NCBI GenBank assembly: GCA_003231035.1
Contig: QIHU01000378.1
Span: 1-15,111 of the forward strand
Length of the DNA stretch: 15,111 nucleotides
Direction: 5' to 3'
Source of the DNA: Acidobacteriota bacterium
Lineage (GTDB): Bacteria > Acidobacteriota > Thermoanaerobaculia > Multivoradales > SZUA-115
Shown: piece by piece, positions 1-6,660 of the stretch
How the letters are laid out: the number at the start of each line of letters is the position of its first letter
How positions within the stretch are numbered: position 1 is the first letter of the stretch
Translations under genes and position numbers: made by a program
Notes under the pieces: model-generated
Databases searched by the model: none
Told to the model about the DNA's origin: nothing
The model's input: the letters and a program-made list of their open reading frames with translations, nothing else

Positions 1-601
1 CCTCGATCCTCCCCTCGGCAGGCGACTTGCCGTAGACGATGGCGCGGTACAGCTTGCCGATCTGGCGCTCAGAAAAATCCGTGGCCAGTTGGCGATAGGC
101 CGTCGCGGTGCGCGCGATGATCATCACGCCGGTGGTGTCGTGGTCCAGCCGGTGGACGATCCCCGGCCGGCCCGGGCCACCGACACCGGCGATCTCTGGA
201 AAATGGGCGAGGAGTCGGTGGGCCAGAGTACCGGTCGGTCGACCGGCTCCGGGGTGGACGGTCAAACCCGCCGGTTTGTTGATCACGATGATCTCCGCGT
301 CTTCGTAGACCAGGTCGAGATCGCCCGCTTCCGGCTCAATGCGCTCGTCGTTGCGTCGCGGCGGTACGCTGACCGCGATCTGATCGTCGACCGCCAACAC
401 TCGGGAAGATTTGGCCAGGCGATGATTGACCATCGCCCGACCTTCACGGATCCATCGCTGCACTTGATTGCGGGGTAGTTCCAGGTGGTTGGCGATGGCG
501 CGATCGAGCCGCTCGCCGGCTCCATCGACTGCAACACGCCAGCTCAGGGCCCGATCGGACTCCTCATTCAGGCCCGCGACCCGCTCAAGACCTCCCGCCA
601 T
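1..601 (-). CDS. rluD: RluD-type 23S rRNA pseudouridine synthase, 3' end outside the window
   Basis: RluA/RluD enzymes convert specific uridines of 23S rRNA to pseudouridine. About 200 N-terminal codons are visible; the frame runs off the left edge. Residues ~21-80 look like an S4 RNA-binding domain (GERLDRAIANHL, then RNQVQRWIREGRAMVNH). The catalytic region follows, with INKPAGLTVHPGAG and the signature HRLDHDTTG at residues 150-158; Asp153 is the expected catalytic aspartate. The ATG at 601-599 shares its A with the stop codon of lspA (TGATG), so the two are probably translationally coupled. lspA followed by an rluA/rluD gene is a common bacterial pairing. The N-terminal stretch before the S4 domain is slightly longer than in E. 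coli RluD. RluD versus RluA/RluC cannot be fully separated from this part, although an S4 domain excludes RluA proper. Confidence 0.93.
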   Translation of the reverse strand, partial: MAGGLERVAGLNEESDRALSWRVAVDGAGERLDRAIANHLELPRNQVQRWIREGRAMVNHRLAKSSRVLAVDDQIAVSVPPRRNDERIEPEAGDLDLVYEDAEIIVINKPAGLTVHPGAGRPTGTLAHRLLAHFPEIAGVGGPGRPGIVHRLDHDTTGVMIIARTATAYRQLATDFSERQIGKLYRAIVYGKSPAEGRIE

Positions 602-1134
602 CAGGTCGCGGAACGCGGTGGAGCATCGACCGCCGATTCGTCCTCATCATCCCCGCGCCGTGGCCGAAGGCTCTCCCAGCCAATCAAGACAATGCCGATG
701 GTAATGGCACTGTCCGCCACATTGAAGGTGTGCCAGTGATAGCCCCTGAAGTAGAAATCGATGAAGTCGGTGACCGCTCCGGCGCTAACCCGGTCGATCA
801 GATTGCCGACAGCCCCGCCCAGCACCAGCGCCAGCGCGGTGAGCAGGAGACGGTTGGAGTCCGGGGTCCGCCAAAAGTAGACCCCAACCATGACTAGAGC
901 CGCAATTCCCAGAGTTGCCAGTATCCACGCGCCACCCTGCTTGCCGGCACTGGCGAAGAGGCCGAAGGCGACCCCGGTGTTCTCCACATGGGTGAAATTC
1001 AACAACCCTGGGATCACCGTTTGGGCGACGAAACGGGGCAGGTGAGTCTCGACCAGCCACTTGCTCCACTGGTCGACAACCACCACCACGAGGGAAAGAA
1101 GGAGAAGGCGTCTTTTCAACGAACTGGGCATCAT
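601..1134 (-). CDS. lspA: lipoprotein signal peptidase II
   Basis: This inner-membrane aspartic peptidase cleaves prolipoprotein signal peptides just before the lipid-modified cysteine. The protein has 177 residues, close to the usual 160-180. Four hydrophobic segments are visible (about residues 8-22, 68-88, 95-112, 140-153). The two conserved catalytic blocks are present: GNLIDR with Asp114 and FNVADSAI with Asp141. The motif FTHVENTGVAFG at residues 47-58 is also typical. Two ATGs lie next to each other (1134 and 1131); either could be used. The start is only 5 nt after the stop of the ThiE-like gene and the stop overlaps the rluD start, so it sits inside one transcription unit. The C-terminal tail is acidic and unconserved. 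A lipoprotein with a lipobox is encoded at 6064-6660 in this window. Confidence 0.97.
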   Translation of the reverse strand: MMPSSLKRRLLLLSLVVVVVDQWSKWLVETHLPRFVAQTVIPGLLNFTHVENTGVAFGLFASAGKQGGAWILATLGIAALVMVGVYFWRTPDSNRLLLTALALVLGGAVGNLIDRVSAGAVTDFIDFYFRGYHWHTFNVADSAITIGIVLIGWESLRPRRGDDEDESAVDAPPRSAT

Positions 1135-1139
1135 CGGCT

Positions 1140-1493
1140 CTACTCGCTACGGGTGGCGTGGGTGGGGAAAGAGTCCTGCGCCAAACGAAGGATCTCTGGA
1201 AGCTCGGATGATACCCGCTGGAAGAGACGAATTGTGGCCGCCCCCACGGCTCCGCCTTGTGCTAGCTCGCCGAAGCTCGATGCACCGACGCCCCCCAGGG
1301 CCAGAATCGGCAGTCCCTTCCCGGTCGCCCTAGCTAGCTGGTCCACCCCAACCGGCTGGCCATACCGGGCCTTGGACGGTGTCGGGTAGACCGGACCAAA
1401 GGTAGCGTAGGAGGCCATCCGCGCTAGCCAGTAGACCATCGTCTCATCGTGGAGGGAGCGGTGGTCGCTGATTGCCATCAAAGAAAAAGGCAT
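1140..1493 (-). CDS. ThiE/TenI-like protein with a large internal deletion
   Basis: The 117-residue product matches only the two ends of a thiamine-phosphate synthase (ThiE/TenI, normally ~200-220 residues). Residues 6-26 resemble strand 1 and helix 1 (MAISDHRSL at 6-14). The sequence then jumps directly to the C-terminal phosphate-binding half: YATFGPVYPTPSK (29-41), ILALGGVG (63-70) and GAVGAATIRLFQ (81-92). The middle of the TIM barrel, including the QLRxK strand and the Asn/Asp residues that bind HMP-PP and magnesium, is absent without loss of frame. The ATG at 1493 is chosen because it starts 2 nt after the preceding stop (TAGCGATG); a longer frame to 1715 would overlap the preceding gene. 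It lies directly before lspA. As it stands it should not fold as a barrel or make thiamine phosphate. It may be a decaying gene, a reduced protein with another role, or an assembly artefact. Confidence 0.75.
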   Translation of the reverse strand: MPFSLMAISDHRSLHDETMVYWLARMASYATFGPVYPTPSKARYGQPVGVDQLARATGKGLPILALGGVGASSFGELAQGGAVGAATIRLFQRVSSELPEILRLAQDSFPTHATRSE

Positions 1494-1495
1494 CG

Positions 1496-1780
1496 CTAAC
1501 GGTCGGTCGCCTTGGCTTGGACCGCCCGGCGTTGCGCCTTCACTCGCCAATGGTGGAGGAGGCGATCGAGATCGTGCGCTCCCCACACCAAGTGCATCAA
1601 GCCAAAACCGGTAACCGCCGCGCGCACCGCGGGATTGAGACCGAACATCCACAACCGGGCCATAGGCAATTGCAGGATGGTTCGATCCCAAGCCAGGTTC
1701 CAGGGCACAAGGCAAAGAAAGACCCCGGCCTCAACGCAGTAAAGGATGAAAAACACATCGAGCATGACCCGCGAACGCAT
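1496..1780 (-). CDS. small integral membrane protein of unknown function
   Basis: The 94-residue product (counted from the ATG at 1780) has two hydrophobic segments, about residues 8-27 (LDVFFILYCVEAGVFLCLVPW) and 51-67 (around AAVTGFGLMHLVWG), separated by a loop with WDR. It ends in a basic tail. The pattern VEAG...LVPW...WDR...VRxAVTGxGLxHL reminds me of short uncharacterised membrane proteins in Acidobacteria, but I cannot name a family. Start choice: ATG 1780 (MRSRVML) or ATG 1765 (MLDVFF); neither has a clear Shine-Dalgarno sequence. A -10-like TACAAT sits at 1792-1787, which would place transcription initiation near 1780 and allow a leaderless message. The stop is 2 nt before the ThiE-like start, so it leads the lspA-rluD cluster. 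Confidence 0.65.
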   Translation of the reverse strand: MRSRVMLDVFFILYCVEAGVFLCLVPWNLAWDRTILQLPMARLWMFGLNPAVRAAVTGFGLMHLVWGAHDLDRLLHHWRVKAQRRAVQAKATDR

Positions 1781-1786
1781 AGTCAG

Positions 1787-1792
1787 ATTGTA
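1787..1792 (-). promoter_or_regulatory. possible -10 element of the membrane protein-lspA-rluD cluster
   Basis: TACAAT read on the minus strand, ending 6 nt before the ATG at 1780. I find no convincing -35 hexamer 16-18 nt upstream (GTACGC is the sequence there), so this rests on the -10 alone. Its position just after the terminator-like hairpin at 1835-1868 is what one expects for a new transcription unit. Confidence 0.3.
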
Positions 1793-1834
1793 GCCTGTCC
1801 AGGAGTCTGGCGTACCCCCGAAGCCTCCAGAAAC

Positions 1835-1868
1835 CAAAACGAGTCGGAACCCCTAGGGCACCGGCTCG
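1835..1868 (-). terminator. intrinsic terminator candidate after the FecR/DUF6600 gene
   Basis: On the minus strand CGAG-C-CGG pairs with CCG-A-CTCG (one mismatch), around a loop holding CCCTAGGG, and is followed at once by TTTTGG. It begins 26 nt after the stop codon of the gene ending at 1894. The T-run is short (four), hence moderate confidence. Confidence 0.5.
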
Positions 1869-1893
1869 CCATCGATCGATCGACAAGGACTGG

Positions 1894-4344
1894 CTACGGT
1901 TTGCCACCCGAACCATCGCCTTCCTTCCTCGACCCGCGAGTCGCCTTGCCGCCCTCGCTGGAACGCGAACCGGAGCCGCCGGTGGATCTAGCGCGCGGCG
2001 CCGAAGAGGGGCGCCTCTGGCTGGAACTTCCACTTCTCGCCACGGGGGCTCTGCCGCCGGAGCCTTGTCGACTCGAGGCGGTCGGCTTGGTGGCACGGGA
2101 GGGGCGAGGCTGAGGGCGGGCCTTGGGAGGGCGCTTCGCCTCGGGCTTCGCCGCTCGCGGCTGGCTGCGCGGCGCCTGAACTCTCGGAGGTTGGACTCGC
2201 TGAGGTTGGGCCCTCGGAGTTTGAGCCCTAGAAGGTTTAGCACCCGAAGCTCTGACGCGCGCGGGAGGCTTCGGCTTCGACGAGGAACCAGCCCGCACAC
2301 CGGGCTTGTTGGCGCTCGGCCGGGGAGAGGCCGAAGGCGCTGCCGCGCGCGGGCGCCGATGCACACTCGGTTGACGAACACTGGGTTGACGAACACTCGG
2401 TTGACGAACACCAGCCCGCTGGCTATCCACCCGGTTGCGCGCACCTTCCTGCCTGGCCGGGGGTTTTTCCGTCGCCGGAGGCTTGGCCGTCGGCCGGGAA
2501 GTCGCCCGCGGCGCCGAAGCCGGCTTGCGGCCGCTATTGGAGGGCCGAGCCTGCGGTTGGCGAGCACTGGGTTGACGAGCACTGGGTTGACGAGCACTGG
2601 GTTGACGAGCGCTAGGTTGGCGAGTCCGGGGCTGGCTGGCTCGGGGTTGGCTGCTCCGAGTACGCTCCCGCGTGGTGGCGCGTACGCTGGGATCCTGACG
2701 GCGGCTGGGTGCCGCCACCGCCGGCTTCTCGCCAGCTTGCCCCGCGGCATTGCGCGGTGTTCGCGCGCCGGCCCGCCGAGGGCGCGGGGTAGGGGTTGCT
2801 TGGACCCCGGGCCCCGTCGGAGCCGGTTTGGTCCCGGTGAGTGTGGGCTGCTCCAGGGTCGCCACTCGACCGCCATCGCGGCGCGGCTTACCACGAGCCA
2901 TGACGCGAGCTTCGGTTTCGTCGTCGAGCGGCTGCCTGGTCACGAAGGCGGTCACGTCGGGCAGTCGACCGGCCGCGGCGCCATCGTCGCGCGGGCGAGC
3001 CCGCAAGACCTCGACCGCTTGGCCAGGTCGCCGAATCGTCGTCGGCTTGAGGCCGCGTGTATCCGTGGTAATGATTCCGGGCTCGACCAGCCCGTCGGGC
3101 CGACCCGCCGCCAACTCTCGGCCTGGGCGGGTAAAGCGCGCTTGGCCACGCCGTCCGAGGTGCTCGTAGTCCACGAAGTTCCAGCGGTCATAGTAACGCG
3201 AGTGGCCAGCGCCCCAACCGTAGGTTCCCCAACGGAAGACCGGTGCGTAGCCAGCGTTGGCATACTGATAACCGTAGTACGAGTTGTAGTAGCCGGTGGG
3301 GCACCAAGAAGCGTAGCTATTGCCCCAATGCCAGTACACCCAGGCGGGAGCGTAGCGGTGGCCTGGGTACCAGAGCCAGCCGTGACCGCCCACGTAGTCC
3401 CAACTTCCATAGTGGTAGGGCACCCAACCCCAGGACTCCGATGAGACCCAGGTCAAGCCGCTAGGGGTGTAGGTCCAGCGCCCAGAGTGGTACGGACGCC
3501 AACCTGCCGTGACCCGTGGGCGCCAGGCGCGGCGACCCTTGACCCGCAGCCAAGTGCCGTGGTCGTTCAAGGTGGCGGCGGAATAGCGCAGTGTTGGATC
3601 GACATCATCGCCGTCGAAGCGCTCCGCCTCGCGCACCAGCCGCTCCGCCCAGCGCTCGAGGGAAGTGTAGGAACGCGCATCGTAGAGTCTCGCGCGGGCG
3701 AACTCTCGATCCTCGACCACGACCTCTTCGTCGGCACGGACGATCGTCGAACCGCGCTCGCTAACGACCTCGGCGTAGCCTTCGCGAACCACCAACTCGG
3801 AGTCGCCGTTGCGCCGCGCGGCAACGGTGTATCTGCCGGCTGCTTGGATGTAAATGGTGGAGTTGCCGGTTTCGATGCGGGGGTAAAGCTCGCTGAGCAA
3901 ATCCACCGGCACGGTGAGCTGGATTTCGCCTTGGGTGAGGTCCAGAACGGTGCCTTCGGCCGTCGCATCCGGGGACGCGCCTAGGGCGTCAAAGCCGAGT
4001 TGCGTCTCGCCTTCGAGCCGGACCACCGTCCGGTCCGAGAGGATCGCTTCTACCCGAGTGCGCTTGGAGAGAAAGAGACGATCGCCGGTCAGCAGCGGTT
4101 GGTTCGCTTCCGCGGAGTCGCGCTCGTCGTTGTTGTGCAGGAGGGTCGCGTCGCCGTCGACGATCCGCAGGTAGCTATAGGCGGCAGCGTATGGCTCGTC
4201 GCTCTGCTCGTTGTTCTTATCGGCGAGCACCTCGGCCGCGGCCAGGGCCGGGAGTGAGGTGAGCAGCAAGGCTGCCAGGAAAAGGGTCGATCCAGCGGCG
4301 GCCGTGAGAAGCCAAGGTAGAGGCGTGGTCGTGGGGTGTTTCAT
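1894..4344 (-). CDS. secreted FecR-domain/DUF6600 protein with Arg/Pro-rich repeat tail
   Basis: The 816-residue product has a signal peptide at residues 1-37 (cleavage near LPALAAA). A FecR-like beta domain (about 57-215) follows, with GDRLFLSKRTRVEAILSDRT and a VREGYAEVV strand typical of FecR repeats. Residues 265-395 are very rich in Trp, Tyr and Gly, with repeated WxPYHxGxW elements (WRPYHSGRW, WGWVPYHYGSW, WLWYP), the pattern of DUF6600. The rest, residues ~485-816, is low-complexity and strongly basic (Arg, Pro, Ser, Ala, Gln), with tandem RQPSA and RQPSV pentapeptides. The ATG at 4344 has a GGGAGA ribosome site 8-9 nt upstream and opens the signal peptide; the frame is open further upstream but without a plausible start. 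Function is unknown. FecR domains usually act in envelope signalling, but no sigma or anti-sigma gene is adjacent. The tail may bind polyanions (inference). Confidence 0.85.
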   Translation of the reverse strand: MKHPTTTPLPWLLTAAAGSTLFLAALLLTSLPALAAAEVLADKNNEQSDEPYAAAYSYLRIVDGDATLLHNNDERDSAEANQPLLTGDRLFLSKRTRVEAILSDRTVVRLEGETQLGFDALGASPDATAEGTVLDLTQGEIQLTVPVDLLSELYPRIETGNSTIYIQAAGRYTVAARRNGDSELVVREGYAEVVSERGSTIVRADEEVVVEDREFARARLYDARSYTSLERWAERLVREAERFDGDDVDPTLRYSAATLNDHGTWLRVKGRRAWRPRVTAGWRPYHSGRWTYTPSGLTWVSSESWGWVPYHYGSWDYVGGHGWLWYPGHRYAPAWVYWHWGNSYASWCPTGYYNSYYGYQYANAGYAPVFRWGTYGWGAGHSRYYDRWNFVDYEHLGRRGQARFTRPGRELAAGRPDGLVEPGIITTDTRGLKPTTIRRPGQAVEVLRARPRDDGAAAGRLPDVTAFVTRQPLDDETEARVMARGKPRRDGGRVATLEQPTLTGTKPAPTGPGVQATPTPRPRRAGARTPRNAAGQAGEKPAVAAPSRRQDPSVRATTRERTRSSQPRASQPRTRQPSARQPSARQPSARQPSARQPQARPSNSGRKPASAPRATSRPTAKPPATEKPPARQEGARNRVDSQRAGVRQPSVRQPSVRQPSVHRRPRAAAPSASPRPSANKPGVRAGSSSKPKPPARVRASGAKPSRAQTPRAQPQRVQPPRVQAPRSQPRAAKPEAKRPPKARPQPRPSRATKPTASSRQGSGGRAPVARSGSSSQRRPSSAPRARSTGGSGSRSSEGGKATRGSRKEGDGSGGKP
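2364..2408. repeat. 15-bp tandem repeat, three units (RQPSV array)
   Basis: Plus-strand unit CACTSGGTTGACGAA repeated three times at 2364, 2379 and 2394, differing only at one C/G position. Read on the minus strand it encodes the RQPSV pentapeptides of the FecR/DUF6600 tail, so copy-number change would keep the frame. Confidence 0.9.
2551..2655. repeat. 15-bp tandem repeat, about seven units (RQPSA array)
   Basis: Three identical units ACTGGGTTGACGAGC at 2566, 2581 and 2596 are flanked by degenerate copies from 2551 and out to 2655. On the minus strand they encode RQPSA with diverged SQPRA/SQPRT and RQPQA ends. Identity is highest in the centre and decays outward, which suggests recent slippage or unequal exchange in the middle. 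Confidence 0.9.
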
Positions 4345-4487
4345 GGCGGTTCTCCCTGATCTGCAAGGCGGGCATTGAGGCCGACTCTCGGTCGTTGTGC
4401 CCGTGAAAGTCTGTCGTGAACACTGTACAGCAGGAACTGTGCCAGAGTCCGTGGCGCCGATTCCGCCGCGCGTCGGCTCGCTTGCCT

Positions 4488-4493
4488 TATACT
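4488..4493 (+). promoter_or_regulatory. possible -10 element of the TPR-CNB/def operon
   Basis: TATACT in the 262-bp divergent region between the FecR gene (minus) and the TPR-CNB gene (plus). It would give a leader of about 105 nt. I see no good -35 at the usual distance. The rest of this region holds nothing I can assign, apart from the self-complementary CTGTACAG near 4423. Confidence 0.3.
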
Positions 4494-4606
4494 CAGCCAC
4501 CGGCCTTGCGCAACGATTGTCCCGCCTGGATGTCGTGGATGTCCCCCACGCATCGCAAGTTGTTGCAGCCGAACCTCTTAACCCCAGTCTAGCAAGGAAT
4601 CTGTCA

Positions 4607-5479
4607 GTGGCTTTCAAGCGCTGGTTTGGCGGTGGTGACACCTCCGCTTCGCATAGAGATCAAGAGCTGTCGGCGGAGGATTTGATCGTCCTCGAGCGCT
4701 ACGAGGAAGCGGAGAAATTGCTCCTCGCTGAGCTCAAGAAAAAGCCCGGATCGCTACGCAAGCGGTTGAAGCTCGCCGAGGTATACGAAGGCTCTCACCA
4801 GCTTGACAAAGCGGTCCACGAGTACGTGGGGATCGCCGATTCGTACTCCGCCGACGGCTTCCACGACAAGAGCCGCGCACTCTTGTCTCGCGCCGTGCGC
4901 CTACGTCCACTCGACGAATCTCTGAAGCGCCGCCTCGACCATATTCAACAGGCCAAGAGGCTAGAGCACAGCCGGGTGATCGCCACCGAGGGCTTGTTAG
5001 CCGGGAGCGGCGAGACTCAGACGGCGGTAGTGCTGAAGCAATATTGGAGCAAGATCGCCCACAGCAGCCTGGTCAAGAGCCTGCCCAACGATCAACTCAA
5101 GCGGCTTTTCTCAGTGATGAAGATGATCAGGGGTGAACCAGGACGCATCCTTGCCCAACGCGATAGTCGCGAAGCACGACTATTTCTGGTCCTCCAAGGA
5201 AAAGTCGAAGCTGTCTACGGACGAGCCCAAGGACAGCTGACCAACCTGCGCACCTTCTCGTCAGGTGACATCGTTGGCGAAGGATCATTGCTCGAACACC
5301 GGCCGTGGCCCGCGACGTACCGGGTTGTCGATTCCGCCATTCTCTTTTATCTGGGGCGCGAGGGGCTCGAAAATGCGCTCATCGGCAATCCTGACCCCCG
5401 CGGCTTCCTGACCGCGCTGCGCGAACAGGGCCATGACCGCGAGCTGGCCGAGATGGTCGCCAAGTTGGACAAGGGCTGA
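4607..5479 (+). CDS. TPR plus cyclic-nucleotide-binding-fold protein
   Basis: The 290-residue cytoplasmic protein has TPR-like helices at about residues 22-115 (YEEAEKLLLAELKKKPGS, LDKAVHEYVGIADSY, SRALLSRAVRLRP). A CRP-type cyclic-nucleotide-binding domain follows at about 150-260 (FLVLQGKVEAVYG, then FSSGDIVGEGSLLEHRPWPATYRV). No helix-turn-helix follows, so it is not a transcription factor of the CRP class. The GE of the phosphate-binding cassette is kept (Gly224-Glu225), but the arginine that normally holds the cyclic phosphate is replaced (PWPAT where PRxAT is expected; Trp234). The start is GTG 4607, with AAGGA 8 nt upstream at 4594-4598. The frame is open to an ATG at 4397 but the extra residues look non-coding and would overlap the likely promoter. 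The stop overlaps the def start (TGATG), so the genes are probably coupled. Ligand and role are unknown. Confidence 0.82.
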   Translation: MAFKRWFGGGDTSASHRDQELSAEDLIVLERYEEAEKLLLAELKKKPGSLRKRLKLAEVYEGSHQLDKAVHEYVGIADSYSADGFHDKSRALLSRAVRLRPLDESLKRRLDHIQQAKRLEHSRVIATEGLLAGSGETQTAVVLKQYWSKIAHSSLVKSLPNDQLKRLFSVMKMIRGEPGRILAQRDSREARLFLVLQGKVEAVYGRAQGQLTNLRTFSSGDIVGEGSLLEHRPWPATYRVVDSAILFYLGREGLENALIGNPDPRGFLTALREQGHDRELAEMVAKLDKG

Positions 5480-5976
5480 TGGCCGTCCTGCCCATCCGCC
5501 TCTACCCGGATCCCGTCTTGCGCGTTCGGTGCCCTGAAGTGGTGGAGTTCGACAGCGAGCTGGCGAAGCTGGTCGACAACATGATCGAAACCATGCATGT
5601 CGCGCCCGGAATTGGCCTTGCGGCACCGCAGATTGGGGTGGAGAAGCGGCTGGCGGTGGTCGACCTCTCGGCCGGCGACGACCCTGAACAGCTCTGGGTC
5701 CTGGTCAACCCGCATATCGGCGAGACATCCGGGTCGTGGGTCGAGGACGAGGGCTGCCTCTCCATTCCCGACTTCACCGAGAAGGTGCCCCGACCCCACG
5801 AGATCGAGGTTACGGCACAGTCCGTGACCGGCGAGCCACTCCAAGTTTCCGCCACCGGCTGGCTGGCGCGGGCCATTTGCCATGAAGTGGACCACCTTGA
5901 AGGTGTGTTGTTTGTGGATCACTTGAGCGGCCTGCGCCGCGAAAGAGCCCGGCGCGCCTTGAAGCGCCTCCGTTGA
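5479..5976 (+). CDS. def: peptide deformylase
   Basis: This metalloenzyme removes the N-formyl group from nascent proteins at the ribosome. The 165-residue product has all three family motifs: GIGLAAPQIG (residues 44-53, with Gln51), EGCLSIP (91-97, metal ligand Cys93) and HEVDHLEG (135-142, ligands His135 and His139, catalytic Glu136). The length is usual for bacterial type I enzymes. The ATG shares its A with the TGA of the preceding TPR-CNB gene. The common partner fmt (Met-tRNA formyltransferase) is not next to it; a lipoprotein gene follows after 87 nt instead. Confidence 0.97.
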   Translation: MAVLPIRLYPDPVLRVRCPEVVEFDSELAKLVDNMIETMHVAPGIGLAAPQIGVEKRLAVVDLSAGDDPEQLWVLVNPHIGETSGSWVEDEGCLSIPDFTEKVPRPHEIEVTAQSVTGEPLQVSATGWLARAICHEVDHLEGVLFVDHLSGLRRERARRALKRLR

Positions 5977-5983
5977 AACGGTG

Positions 5984-6009
5984 GAGGGCCTTTCCCGCCA
6001 GCCCTCTTT
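5984..6009 (+). terminator. weak hairpin after def
   Basis: GAGGGC (5984-5989) and GCCCTC (6001-6006) can pair across an 11-nt loop, followed by TTTC. The stem is short and the T-run very short; it may attenuate rather than end transcription before the lipoprotein gene. Confidence 0.3.
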
Positions 6010-6063
6010 CCGATACGCTCGCCGGGTTTTTGTAGCCCTTTTTCTGATCGTTGGAGACGATGA

Positions 6064-6660
6064 ATGAGTAACCTCCGTGTAGTTTCCCGCCCGCGAGTCA
6101 AGCCGCTGGCGGCATTGTTTCTCGCCGCGCTGGTTTTGGATGGATGTGGGGGAGGGGGGAGCAACGGTGGCGGAGGCACCCCGCCACCGACACCGACACC
6201 ACCACCGACGGCCGCCTCGATTCAGTTCACTCCCACGAGCACCCCCGGAGCAGCAACGATCCATCTCGCTCGGGGTGCGGGTAGTACGACCACCACTCTG
6301 CAACTCGAAGTGCGAGCCAATCAGATGACGGGCCTGTACGGGGTGACTTTCGACCTCGGCTATCCAGCGGCTTTGCTCAACTACACCACCTTCACCCCGG
6401 GCGACTTCTTCGCCAGCGGTAACGGTGATCCTAGTATTCAGGTCTTTGAGAGCCCGGACGGTAACCTGGTCATCGGTGCGACCTTGCTCGGCAATCAAGG
6501 AGGGATCTCGGGCAGCGGAGTGATCTTGACCCTTCAACTGGCCGCCGCCGCGGGGGGCAGCGGCCCCATCACCTTCTCCAGCCAAGACGCCCTCGCCTTC
6601 AACGGAAACTCGCTCTTCGGCGTCTCGTGGTTCGCCGGCTCGGTACAGGTAACCCAATGA
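6064..6660 (+). CDS. cohesin-like lipoprotein
   Basis: The 198-residue product has a basic N-terminus and a hydrophobic stretch (about 14-25). A lipobox-like LDGC follows, with Cys28 as the probable lipidated residue; Asp at -2 is uncommon. A flexible Gly/Pro/Thr linker (about 28-50) leads to one beta-sandwich-like domain (about 60-195). Its LEVRANQMTGLYGVTFDLGY...LLNYTTFTPGDFF pattern is that of cohesin-type domains, which in non-cellulolytic bacteria are general adhesion or scaffold modules. ATG 6064 is preceded by GGAG at 6053-6056; an overlapping ATG at 6060 leads to a stop after three codons. The TGA overlaps the cysS ATG (ATGA), an unexpected coupling of an envelope protein with a tRNA synthetase. 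It would be a substrate of the LspA encoded at 601-1134. Confidence 0.82.
   Translation: MSNLRVVSRPRVKPLAALFLAALVLDGCGGGGSNGGGGTPPPTPTPPPTAASIQFTPTSTPGAATIHLARGAGSTTTTLQLEVRANQMTGLYGVTFDLGYPAALLNYTTFTPGDFFASGNGDPSIQVFESPDGNLVIGATLLGNQGGISGSGVILTLQLAAAAGGSGPITFSSQDALAFNGNSLFGVSWFAGSVQVTQ

Noticed and set aside
2364..2655. Repeat arrays as a CRISPR
   Set aside because: Units are 15 bp, directly abutting without spacers and in frame with a protein.
1731..2894. Minus-strand frame (387 codons) with NPVLVNPVL repeats
   Set aside because: Alternative frame through the same repeat arrays as the FecR/DUF6600 gene; GC-rich DNA stays open in several frames.
2065..3444. Long plus-strand frame (459 codons) with repeated GLTST units
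   Set aside because: It is antisense to the FecR/DUF6600 gene. Its repeats only mirror the 15-bp arrays, it has no domain or ribosome site, and the minus frame has signal peptide and recognisable domains.
4345..4641. Upstream extension of the FecR/DUF6600 frame by 99 codons
   Set aside because: The ATG at 4344 has a ribosome site and begins a signal peptide; the extension reads as low-quality sequence across the divergent promoter region and overlaps the TPR-CNB gene start.
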